A DNA stretch of 40,384 bases from positions 1-40,384 of the forward strand of contig URYG01000002.1 in the NCBI GenBank assembly GCA_900551985.1, written 5' to 3'. Below are positions 7,352 to 15,191 of this stretch, in pieces; within the stretch, counting starts at the first letter, position 1; every line of letters starts with the position of its first letter. The notes beneath the pieces were generated by a model. The model was not told the DNA's origin. It did not search any database and was given only the letters and a program-made list of their open reading frames with translations. This DNA comes from an uncultured Prevotella sp. (GTDB lineage: Bacteria > Bacteroidota > Bacteroidia > Bacteroidales > Bacteroidaceae). The position numbers were made by a program, and so were the translations under genes.

Positions 7352-8707
7352 ATGGAAACAAGAGGAAATTTTGGAAGCAAGTTAGGCATTATTCTCGCCA
7401 CGGCGGGATCTGCCGTAGGATTGGGTAACATTTGGCGTTTCCCATATATGACTGGTCAGAATGGTGGCGCAGCCTTCATCCTGATTTATTTAGTCTGCAT
7501 CATTCTGCTGGGTTTGCCGGGTATGCTGAGCGAGTTTATCATCGGTCGTCATTCTGCCTCCAATGCAGCCCGTGCTTATACCAATCTGGGTAAGCACAAG
7601 GCGTGGGGTGCCTTGGGATTGATGGGAATCATCACCTCCATGATCATCTTCGGATTTTATTCTGTAGTGGCAGGCTGGTGTTTGCAGTATCTTTATGCCA
7701 GTATCATCGGTGGTGTGCATGGTGATCCGGAGTATGTGAAAAGCTATTTCCAGACCTTCGCATCCGATCCGATTCGTCCTGTATTGTGGGCTTTGGGCTT
7801 TATCCTGCTCACCCACATGGTGGTGGTTCGTGGTGTGCGTAATGGTATCGAAAAGGCATCCAAGATTCTGATGCCGCTGCTTTTCATCCTGCTTGTGGTC
7901 ATCGTGATTGCTTCCTGCTCATTGCCGGGAGCCATAAAGGGAGTGGAGTTCCTGCTGAAACCGGATTTCAGTAAGGTAGATGAGAATGTGCTGCTCGAGG
8001 CTCTGGGACAGGCTTTCTTCTCGCTGAGTATGGGTACGGCATGTCTTTGTACCTACGCTTCTTACTTCAACCGACAGACGAATCTCTTGAAATCAGCTAC
8101 TCAGATTGTAACCATTGATACGCTCATCGCCGTATTGGCTGGATTGATGATCTTCCCTGCAGCTTTTTCCGTGGGAGTTCAGCCGGATAGTGGTCCGTCG
8201 CTTATCTTCATCACCCTGCCTAATGTTTTCCAGCAGGCTTTTGGCAATATGCCGGTGGTTAGTTACATCATCTCTGTATTGTTCTATGGCTTGTTGGTAT
8301 TGGCTGCTCTTACCTCTACCATCTCGATGCACGAGATTGGTACCGCCTTTATTTATGAAGAGGGCAAGGTAAGTCGTGCGAAGGGAGCCTGGGTTGAGAC
8401 GATAGTCTGCGGTATTATCGCTGTATTCTGTTCTCTTTCTCAGGGAGCAGTAGAGGGCTTGGGCTTCTTCGGCAAGGATTTCCTCTCTAACTGCGATAAT
8501 TTGACGGCGCAGCTTCTGATGCCGTTGTCTTCGTTCATCACCTGCCTATTCCTGGGCTGGTATGTTCCAAAGAAGATTGTACGTGATGAATTCACCAACT
8601 GGAATACGGTAAGTGGAAAGCTTTTCCCAGTCTTCCTCTTTACCATCCGATTCATCTGTCCAATCTGCATCTTCCTGATCTTCCTGCATCAGTTTGGAAT
8701 CATCTAG
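7352..8707 (+). CDS. Sodium-dependent SNF/NSS family transporter 2
   Basis: A 451-aa paralog of the preceding transporter, alignable along its length. The TM1 motif reads GSAVGLGNIWRFPYMTGQNGG and TM2 GLPGMLSEFIIGRHS. Later blocks such as GVEFLLKPDFSKVDENV and FPAAFSVGVQPDSGPSLIFI are nearly identical to the neighbour, while other stretches differ, as expected for an old tandem duplication with diverged specificity. It is an inner-membrane sodium:amino-acid-type symporter; substrate unknown. Transcription probably ends at the inverted repeat 8727-8841. Start is ATG 7352 (METRGNFGSKLG). Confidence 0.9.
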   Translation: METRGNFGSKLGIILATAGSAVGLGNIWRFPYMTGQNGGAAFILIYLVCIILLGLPGMLSEFIIGRHSASNAARAYTNLGKHKAWGALGLMGIITSMIIFGFYSVVAGWCLQYLYASIIGGVHGDPEYVKSYFQTFASDPIRPVLWALGFILLTHMVVVRGVRNGIEKASKILMPLLFILLVVIVIASCSLPGAIKGVEFLLKPDFSKVDENVLLEALGQAFFSLSMGTACLCTYASYFNRQTNLLKSATQIVTIDTLIAVLAGLMIFPAAFSVGVQPDSGPSLIFITLPNVFQQAFGNMPVVSYIISVLFYGLLVLAALTSTISMHEIGTAFIYEEGKVSRAKGAWVETIVCGIIAVFCSLSQGAVEGLGFFGKDFLSNCDNLTAQLLMPLSSFITCLFLGWYVPKKIVRDEFTNWNTVSGKLFPVFLFTIRFICPICIFLIFLHQFGII

Positions 8708-8726
8708 TTCCTCATCATATAGTCTT

Positions 8727-8841
8727 GAGGGTGTGTCATAAGCCACATCTAATACGCCCTGAAAGGGCAGAAGCTCCTAGCCCAGGGCTTTCAGCCCGTC
8801 CTCGGCTGCCATTATCCAGACCTTTGACACACCCTCTTTTT
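8727..8841. repeat. REP/MITE-like 110-bp element, also a likely terminator
   Basis: Perfect 12-bp terminal inverted repeats (GAGGGTGTGTCA at 8727-8738 and its complement at 8825-8836) flank an interior with a small palindrome GCCCTGAAAGGGC (8757-8769) and a GGGCTTTCAGCCC-type hairpin near 8784-8797. This palindromic interior resembles REP-type repeats dispersed in many bacterial genomes. The right arm is followed by five T residues (8837-8841), so the folded RNA could end transcription from the transporter gene. Confidence 0.65.
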
Positions 8842-8863
8842 ATATGCAGCTTCCGCCGGATAG

Positions 8864-9883
8864 CTAGAAACAGATGTAGGGTTTCAACCTATCTATTTCG
8901 TCTGGTGGGAAATCCTTCAGCAGTTTGAGGTCCTCAATGCTGTGCAGCGGACCTTTCAACCTGCGGTAATCACAGATTTCCTTGGCTTGATAGAAGTTGA
9001 GATAGGGATGCTTCTTGAGCTGGTTGAGCGTTAACTTGTTGAGATTCATCTTGCGAATCTGCTGTTCGTCAATTTTGATGTAGGCGATGGCAGATTCGGG
9101 TAATCCATCGATTTCTTCCAGCTGTCGGGCAGATGCAAATCCTCCCAGCCGTTCTCTGTATCTTACGATTCGACTGGCGTAGTAACTGCCTATGCCGGGA
9201 ATCTTCATCAGCAGCGTAGTATCGGCGCCATTGATTTCGATATGTTCGTTGGCTCTCAGCTTATGTGGATAACTATAAACCTTGGTTTCAGTCTTGCCTT
9301 CCGCCTTTCCTTCTGAAGGAGAAGTGTTATCTTGAGCATATCTCCTATATCTTTCTTCTCTATTATTATAATAAGGTGTATAGCGCCTTCCGCCTCTTCC
9401 ATATCCTTCTTTTCCGTAGAAATCAGCCGCAGGCTTATAATCATCGGCTATCTGGATAAACGGCAACAGTACCTCGTAGGTTCTCTTGGTGATGCCATAG
9501 ACCCGGGCGAAATCGGATGGGCGGGAGAAGATACCACCTTTCTCCCGGAAACGGATGATGCTTCTGGCTTGCCAGCTTTCCAGTCCCAAACGTTCGAAAT
9601 CCTCAGCGCTAGCCGTATTGGGATCAAAAGGGAAGAGCTCGTGTACCATCCCTTCCTCTTTACTATATAAAGGATGAGATTTGGAGGCGTGATGGATCTT
9701 GGCAGATGTTGCATCTTTCTCCTGATTGCTGTTTGTGGAGTCTAGCTGGGAAGTCACAGTAGCATCCTCCTGCTTTTCCTGGATCAGGAACGTGAGAGAA
9801 AAACACACAATCATAATGGCAAGCAGGGTGAGAAGAGCTTGTCGGTCTTTCTTTTGAAGGTAAAAAATGTCTTCGAACTTCAT
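8864..9883 (-). CDS. Helix-hairpin-helix (ComEA-like) membrane-anchored protein
   Basis: A 339-aa protein with one N-terminal membrane span (about residues 15-33, LLTLLAIMIVCFSLTFLI), a polar low-complexity linker rich in Ser, Glu, Tyr and Arg, and three helix-hairpin-helix segments. The first is near residues 85-145 (FDPNTASAEDFERLGL), the second near 220-275 (MKIPGIGSYYASRIVRYRERLGGF), and the third near 280-339 (NLNKLTLNQLKKHPYLNFYQA). The middle one has the classical PGIG hairpin. The family binds DNA without sequence preference; ComEA uses it for DNA uptake, but competence is not shown here. It lies 22 bp behind tRNA-Pro with no terminator visible between them, so it may share that promoter. 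Confidence 0.8.
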   Translation of the reverse strand: MKFEDIFYLQKKDRQALLTLLAIMIVCFSLTFLIQEKQEDATVTSQLDSTNSNQEKDATSAKIHHASKSHPLYSKEEGMVHELFPFDPNTASAEDFERLGLESWQARSIIRFREKGGIFSRPSDFARVYGITKRTYEVLLPFIQIADDYKPAADFYGKEGYGRGGRRYTPYYNNREERYRRYAQDNTSPSEGKAEGKTETKVYSYPHKLRANEHIEINGADTTLLMKIPGIGSYYASRIVRYRERLGGFASARQLEEIDGLPESAIAYIKIDEQQIRKMNLNKLTLNQLKKHPYLNFYQAKEICDYRRLKGPLHSIEDLKLLKDFPPDEIDRLKPYICF

Positions 9884-9905
9884 AAGCTCCGATTTTATAG
9901 GTGAG

Positions 9906-9978
9906 TCGGGATTACTGGACTCGAACCAGCGACCTCATCGTCCCGAACGACGTGCGCTACCAACTGCGCTAAATCCCG
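9906..9978 (-). tRNA. tRNA-Pro (anticodon CGG)
   Basis: The minus strand folds as a full cloverleaf: acceptor CGGGATT with AATCCCG, D arm GCGC...GCGC, anticodon stem CGTCG/CGATG with loop TTCGGGA (anticodon CGG), and T arm with TTCGAGT. CCA is not encoded. Confidence 0.95.
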
Positions 9979-10009
9979 TTTTTTGGTACTTATGAGCACA
10001 AAGACGATG

Positions 10010-10041
10010 CAAAGGTACACTAAAATCTCCATAATACCAAA
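10010..10041 (-). promoter_or_regulatory. Promoter of tRNA-Pro
   Basis: On the minus strand TTTG (10041-10038), 20 bp, then TACCTTTG (10017-10010). It is the mirror twin of the tRNA-Phe promoter. Confidence 0.75.
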
Positions 10042-10088
10042 TAAAAAAGCACTTTTTTATCTTTTTTGAAAAGTTTTTCACTTAAAAA

Positions 10089-10120
10089 TTTGGTGGAACC
10101 AAATAATTGTTGTACCTTTG
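10089..10120 (+). promoter_or_regulatory. Promoter of tRNA-Phe
   Basis: TTTG at 10089-10092, 20 bp, then TACCTTTG at 10113-10120, about 34 bases before the mature tRNA. Confidence 0.75.
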
Positions 10121-10153
10121 CACCCGCAAATGAGAAATCATCTGTAAAGGTAT

Positions 10154-10226
10154 GGTGCCATAGCTCAGTTGGTAGAGCAAAGGACTGAAAATCCTTGTGT
10201 CCCCGGTTCGATTCCTGGTGGTACCA
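10154..10226 (+). tRNA. tRNA-Phe (anticodon GAA)
   Basis: The cloverleaf has acceptor GGTGCCA/TGGTACC (one G-U), D arm GCTC...GAGC, anticodon stem AAGGA/TCCTT with loop CTGAAAA (anticodon GAA), and T loop TTCGATT. The T stem CCCGG/CCTGG has one C-U mismatch in its middle. CCA is not encoded (the next bases are CTT). Confidence 0.95.
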
Positions 10227-10230
10227 CTTA

Positions 10231-10265
10231 AAAAGCCGAACTTCTTCAAAGAGGTTCGGCTTTTT
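10231..10265 (+). terminator. Rho-independent terminator of tRNA-Phe
   Basis: AAAAGCCGAAC (10231-10241) pairs with GTTCGGCTTTT; the arm ends in five T residues at 10261-10265. It is 4 bases downstream of the tRNA. Confidence 0.92.
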
Positions 10266-10423
10266 CGTGTTTATAAGGCTTTTGCCCTTTCTGGGCGCAT
10301 AGCAGCTTGGATTTCTGCGTCTTTTTTCTTTCTTTTCCCTTTTTCTTCGATATATTTCGGGTATTTGTCCCTTTTGTTGCTAGATTTGTCTGATATTTAG
10401 CGTGAGATTGCCGTATTCTAACC

Positions 10424-10431
10424 TACTTTTG
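10424..10431 (+). promoter_or_regulatory. -7 box of the galactan operon
   Basis: TACTTTTG matches TAnnTTTG, 51 bases before the SusC ATG. A -33 box at standard spacing is not evident, which would fit an activator-dependent promoter. The 150 bases upstream (10267-10423) hold no gene that I can support. Confidence 0.5.
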
Positions 10432-10482
10432 CAACCGAAATCAAAATAAAAAATCAAAAGAACCTGAAAACAATTAAGCAAA

Positions 10483-13452
10483 ATGAATCACGTCTTAAGC
10501 AAAACAAAACAGAGAAGTCTCCTTCTCGTAGCATTGTTGCTCATGGGATGTTTGCAGCTTTTCGCTCAGACTCGCACCATTAAAGGTGAAGTGACAGATG
10601 CACAAAATGGTGATCCTCTTATCGGCGCTACCATTATGGTAGAAGGCGAAAAGGGTGGTACGGTTACTGATTTCGACGGTAACTTTGTTCTTCAAGTATC
10701 TTCTTCTGCCAAGAAGATCAAGGTATCTTATATAGGTTATATAGATAAGATACTGGCTGTTTCTGAAAATATGAAGGTGAAACTCGAATCGGATAGCAAG
10801 GCGCTTGCCGATGTCGTGGTCATCGGTTATGGTACTGCGCGCAAGAGCGACTTGACAGGTTCCGTGGCTACGGTGAAGGCAAAGGACTTCAACAAGGGTC
10901 TTGTTTCATCTCCTGAGCAGTTGATCAATGGTAAGGTTTCGGGTGTGCAGATCATGTCCAACAGTGGTTCTGCCTCAGCAGGTAGTACCATCCGTGTGCG
11001 TGGTGGTGCTTCGCTGAATGCCAGCAACGACCCTCTTATCGTGCTCGATGGTGTGCCATTGGAGCAGGGCGGTATCTCTGGTAACAGCAGCAACTTCCTC
11101 AGTATGATCAACCCTTCGGATATCGAGAGCATGACTGTATTGAAGGATGCTTCTTCTACTGCCATCTATGGTTCCCGTGCATCCAATGGTGTCATCATCA
11201 TCACTACCAAGAAGGGACAGCAGGGCGGTTTGAAGGTGAACTTCAATACTACCAACAGTATGCAGACCCGTGCGCAGATGGTGGATATGCTGAGCCATGA
11301 TGATTTCGTGAATGTCATCAATCAGTTTGGTACTGATAACCAGAAGTCATTGCTCGGCAATGCCAATACCGATTGGAACGACGAGGTTTACCGTACCGCT
11401 TTCGGTACTGATAACAACCTCAGCTTGAGCGGAAGCATCGGTAAGTATTTGCCTTTCCGTGTTTCTGCCGGATATTACAACCAGAGCGGTCTGGTGCGCA
11501 AGGACAATGTTGAGCGCTGGACTGGTAACGTGGTATTGACACCTAGCTTCTTCCAGGACCACTTGAAATTGACTATCAATGCCAAGGGTACTCTCAATAA
11601 CAACTCTTTCAACAATGGTGGTGCAGTCTGGGCTGCCGCAACTTTCAACCCAACCATTCCTGTTTATTCCGGCAACAGCAACTATGGTGGCTTCAATGAG
11701 GCACTCGATGCAGATGGCTATCCTGTGAATGCGGGTGTGAGAAACCCTCGCGGCTTGGTGGATCTTTATGATTCAAAGAGTAAGGTGAGCCGTTTCATCG
11801 GTTCGATGGATGTAGATTACAAGGTTCATTTCCTGCCAGACCTCAAGCTCCATGCTACCATTGGTGCTGATTATGCCAAGGGTGATGGTACCATCTATGT
11901 TCCTGGTTATGCAGCACAGTCATTCAATAAGGATGAGTCTTTGAGCGGTAGCGATTACAAGTATGGTCCTCAGAAGAATGAGAACCGTCTGCTTACCCTC
12001 TATGCCAACTATGCAAAGTATTTCGAGAATATCAAGAGCAATGTAGATCTGACAGCTGGTTACGACTATCAGTTCTGGAAGAGCACTACACCTCTTTATT
12101 ATACCAAGAGTGCGGCAGGTACAACCCTTTCTACCGTGAAGGCTTCTGATTACCGCCACGTGATGTTGTCATACTACGGTCGTGTCAACTACTCTTTCGA
12201 TGGAAAGTATCTCCTGACTGCTACCGTTCGTCGCGATGCCTCTTCCCGCTTCTCTAAGGATACCCGTTGGGGTACCTTCCCATCTGTAGCTTTGGGATGG
12301 ACCTTGACAGAGGAGCCTTGGTTGAAGGATAACAAGGTTGTTTCTAACCTGAAGCTCCGTGCCAGCTACGGTGTTACCGGTCAGCAGGAAGGTATCGGCA
12401 ACTACAACTATCTGCCGGTTTATACATCCAGTGTAACAGGTGCCGAGGCTCTCATCAACGGACAGTATATCACAACTTATCGTCCTGAGGCATACGTATC
12501 AGACCTGAAGTGGGAGACAACTACTTCCTGGAACTTCGGTCTCGACTTCGGATTCCTGAATGGTCGTATCGGTGGTGCCATCGATTTCTATACCCGCAAG
12601 ACCAAGGACCTGCTGGCTTCTGTTCCAACAGCGGCAGGTACCAACTTCTCAAAGACAATCCTTACCAACGTAGGTAATGTAGATAGCAAGGGTATCGAGG
12701 TTTCCCTGAATGCAACTCCTATCCAGACCAAGGACTGGGAGTGGAACCTGAGCTACAACTTCACCTGGCAGAATATGAAGGTGAAGAACCTCTCGCTCAC
12801 TCAGGGTGGAAGTCAGACCAATGTGAAGGTAGGTCCATCTATCGATGCTTACCAGTTCCAGGTACTCTCAGAGGGCTATGAGCCATATATGTTCTATGTA
12901 TATCATCAGCTCTACGATTCAGAGACAGGCAAGCCAATCGAGGGTGCTTACGCAGACTTGAATGGTGATGGCGAAATCAATGATGCCGATCTCTACCGCT
13001 ATCACTCTCCAGCTCCTAAGTACATCATGGGCTTGAGCACATCCCTGAGATACAAGCAGCTGACTCTCGGTATGAGCTTCCGTGCCAACATCGATAACTA
13101 CGTATATAACGGCATGGGTATGAGCACTGGTGCATGGGAGACCGTGAGCTACAACAACTCACAGCTCAACAACCTCAACACCAGCTTCCTGAAGACCGGT
13201 TTCAAGACCCGTCAGTATCTCTCAGATTACTACGTGGAGAATGCTTCGTTCCTGAAGCTCGACAACCTGAGCTTGAGCTACAACGTAGGCAAGATCAACA
13301 AGTGGGCTTCACTCACCGTATCTGCGATGGTACAGAATGTATTCACCATCACCGGTTACTCAGGTACAGATCCTGAGGTGCCAAACGGAATGGATAATTC
13401 ATTCTATCCACGTCCTCGCACCTACTCAGTAAGCCTCGGACTTCAGTTCTAA
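10483..13452 (+). CDS. SusC/RagA-family TonB-linked outer membrane transporter (galactan locus)
   Basis: A 989-aa TonB-dependent outer-membrane importer. A signal peptide (about residues 1-29, ending LQLFAQ) is followed by a carboxypeptidase-regulatory-like beta domain (IKGEVTDAQNGDPLIGATI), the SusC plug (DVVVIGYGTARKSDLTGSVATV ending in VLKDASSTAIYGSRASNGVIIITTKKG) and a 22-strand-type barrel that ends in an aromatic residue (SLGLQF). With the SusD partner 18 bp downstream it should import oligosaccharides energised by TonB. The following GH53 and GH2 genes point to beta-1,4-galactan oligosaccharides as cargo. No extra N-terminal signalling domain is present, so it is not an anti-sigma-coupled transducer. 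It is the first gene of the operon. Confidence 0.93.
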   Translation: MNHVLSKTKQRSLLLVALLLMGCLQLFAQTRTIKGEVTDAQNGDPLIGATIMVEGEKGGTVTDFDGNFVLQVSSSAKKIKVSYIGYIDKILAVSENMKVKLESDSKALADVVVIGYGTARKSDLTGSVATVKAKDFNKGLVSSPEQLINGKVSGVQIMSNSGSASAGSTIRVRGGASLNASNDPLIVLDGVPLEQGGISGNSSNFLSMINPSDIESMTVLKDASSTAIYGSRASNGVIIITTKKGQQGGLKVNFNTTNSMQTRAQMVDMLSHDDFVNVINQFGTDNQKSLLGNANTDWNDEVYRTAFGTDNNLSLSGSIGKYLPFRVSAGYYNQSGLVRKDNVERWTGNVVLTPSFFQDHLKLTINAKGTLNNNSFNNGGAVWAAATFNPTIPVYSGNSNYGGFNEALDADGYPVNAGVRNPRGLVDLYDSKSKVSRFIGSMDVDYKVHFLPDLKLHATIGADYAKGDGTIYVPGYAAQSFNKDESLSGSDYKYGPQKNENRLLTLYANYAKYFENIKSNVDLTAGYDYQFWKSTTPLYYTKSAAGTTLSTVKASDYRHVMLSYYGRVNYSFDGKYLLTATVRRDASSRFSKDTRWGTFPSVALGWTLTEEPWLKDNKVVSNLKLRASYGVTGQQEGIGNYNYLPVYTSSVTGAEALINGQYITTYRPEAYVSDLKWETTTSWNFGLDFGFLNGRIGGAIDFYTRKTKDLLASVPTAAGTNFSKTILTNVGNVDSKGIEVSLNATPIQTKDWEWNLSYNFTWQNMKVKNLSLTQGGSQTNVKVGPSIDAYQFQVLSEGYEPYMFYVYHQLYDSETGKPIEGAYADLNGDGEINDADLYRYHSPAPKYIMGLSTSLRYKQLTLGMSFRANIDNYVYNGMGMSTGAWETVSYNNSQLNNLNTSFLKTGFKTRQYLSDYYVENASFLKLDNLSLSYNVGKINKWASLTVSAMVQNVFTITGYSGTDPEVPNGMDNSFYPRPRTYSVSLGLQF

Positions 13453-13470
13453 CAATCAAAACAGAAAACA

Positions 13471-15138
13471 ATGAAACTTAAGAATATATTATATAGTATG
13501 ATGTTGGGAACAGCGGTGCTGACCAGTGCTACCAGCTGTGTATCCGACCTCGACCAATATCCTCAGACGGAGACTACCTCTAAGGATGTTTATACCTCGC
13601 TTGCCAATTATGAGGCTGTGCTGGGTAAGATTTATGCTGCCATGGTGACCAGCGGTCAGGGCAAGGGCGGCGACAATAAGGATATGTCTTCCGTATTGAA
13701 CAGCGGCAGTGGTTTCGACTACATGCGTATGTTCTTCAACCTCCAGGAGTGCGGTACCGATGAGCTTGCTTCTACCTGGCTGACAGGTGAGCAGACCACA
13801 GGTTTGAGCTATCTTTCCTGGGATGCCAACGATGCGTGGGTATCAGATATGTATTATCGCATTTATTACAACATCGCCCTCTGCAACGAGTTCCTGCGCA
13901 ATGCCAATGGCGCCAGCTTCTCGGGCGAGGATGAGGTGAAGATGAAGGAGTATAAGGCTGAAGTCCGCTTCATGCGCGCCTTGTTCTACTTCCATGCTCT
14001 CGATCTCTATCGCAACATTCCGATGGTAACAGAGAACGACCCTGTGGGAACTTACATTCCTCCACGTTATACCCCACAGCAGACTTTCGATTACATCGAG
14101 AGCGAGTTGAAGGAATGCGTAGGCGATATGCTTCCTGCCTCTACCTGTCCTTACGGTCAGGCTTCCCAGGGCGCAGCCTACATCCTGCTTGCCAAGCTTT
14201 ATCTGAACAGCGAGGTATTTACCGGCGTGGCTAAGTATGCTGAGTGCAAGGAGGCTTGCGAGAAGGTGATGAATATGGGTTACTCATTGGAGTCTGATTA
14301 CAGCAAGCTCTTCAATGCCGATAACGACAAGCGTACCAACGAGATTATCTTCGCCCTCCCGGTAAGCGCAGAACATACCGTAAGCTGGGGTTCTTCTACC
14401 TATCTGGTCTGCGGACAGTTGAGTATGTCGAATGCCAACCAGAATGTTGCCGACTTTGGTGTTACCAATGGCTGGAGCGAGTTCCGTCTCCGTCCGGAGT
14501 TCGTGGATAAGTTTACCCAGACCGATATCGATGGCAATGGCGACAAGCGCTGCAAGTTCTTCACCAACGGTCAGAGCAAGGATGTGACCAGCATGACCGA
14601 TGAAACTACCGGTTATCTCTCTGAGAAATGGAGTAACCTGAAGGACGATGGAACAGCTGCATCCAATACAGCCAATGATGGTGTAGAAACTGACTACCCT
14701 CTCTTCCGCTTGGCTGATGTCTATCTGATGTATGCCGAGTGTGTGGCTCGTACCCAGGGAGCTAGTTGGGACCCATGGCCAGAAGGAAAGTCTGATGCCA
14801 GCGATCCTGAGGTCATCGCTTCCCGCAAGCAGGGAGCCATCTATTGGATCAATCTCCTCCGCGAGCGTGCAGGTAATACCGATGTATGGGCTAACAACTT
14901 TGCCAACGATGATGAGTTCCTGCAGTTTATTCTCGATGAGCGTGCCCGTGAGCTTTATCATGAGGGTTATCGCCGCACCGACCTGATTCGTTTCGGCGAG
15001 TTTACCACCAGCAAGTATATCTGGCAGTGGAAGGGTGGCACCCACGATGGACAGGCTGTTGACAGCAAGTACAACATCTATCCAATCCCTAACACCGAGC
15101 TTACCGCCAATCCAAATCTTCATAACGACAACTATTAA
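13471..15138 (+). CDS. SusD/RagB-family surface glycan-binding lipoprotein (galactan locus)
   Basis: A 555-aa lipoprotein with a lipobox cysteine at residue 23 (SATSC) followed by VSDLDQYPQTE, a typical SusD beginning. SusD proteins form an alpha-helical TPR scaffold that caps the SusC barrel and delivers oligosaccharide. The C-terminal family signature ELYHEGYRRTDLIRFGEF and the final PIPNTELTANPNL block are present. Length is in the usual 500-600 range. It is 18 bp from the SusC stop, so the two are translated from one message. The glycan specificity is inferred from the neighbouring galactanase, not from binding residues. Confidence 0.93.
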   Translation: MKLKNILYSMMLGTAVLTSATSCVSDLDQYPQTETTSKDVYTSLANYEAVLGKIYAAMVTSGQGKGGDNKDMSSVLNSGSGFDYMRMFFNLQECGTDELASTWLTGEQTTGLSYLSWDANDAWVSDMYYRIYYNIALCNEFLRNANGASFSGEDEVKMKEYKAEVRFMRALFYFHALDLYRNIPMVTENDPVGTYIPPRYTPQQTFDYIESELKECVGDMLPASTCPYGQASQGAAYILLAKLYLNSEVFTGVAKYAECKEACEKVMNMGYSLESDYSKLFNADNDKRTNEIIFALPVSAEHTVSWGSSTYLVCGQLSMSNANQNVADFGVTNGWSEFRLRPEFVDKFTQTDIDGNGDKRCKFFTNGQSKDVTSMTDETTGYLSEKWSNLKDDGTAASNTANDGVETDYPLFRLADVYLMYAECVARTQGASWDPWPEGKSDASDPEVIASRKQGAIYWINLLRERAGNTDVWANNFANDDEFLQFILDERARELYHEGYRRTDLIRFGEFTTSKYIWQWKGGTHDGQAVDSKYNIYPIPNTELTANPNLHNDNY

Positions 15139-15144
15139 TGACAA

Positions 15145-15172
15145 TGTTAAGTGTTAAGTGTTAAATGTTAAA
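15145..15172 (+). repeat. Four tandem 7-bp repeats between susD-like and susE-like genes
   Basis: TGTTAAG, TGTTAAG, TGTTAAA, TGTTAAA run without interruption, starting 6 bases after the SusD stop and ending 19 bases before the next ATG. Confidence 0.88.
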
Positions 15173-15191
15173 TTATAAAGCTTACAACAAC

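Noticed and set aside
10154..10226. tRNA-Phe as integration site of a genomic island carrying the SusCD loci
   Set aside because: No second copy of the tRNA 3' end and no integrase are seen in the window, and base composition does not visibly shift.
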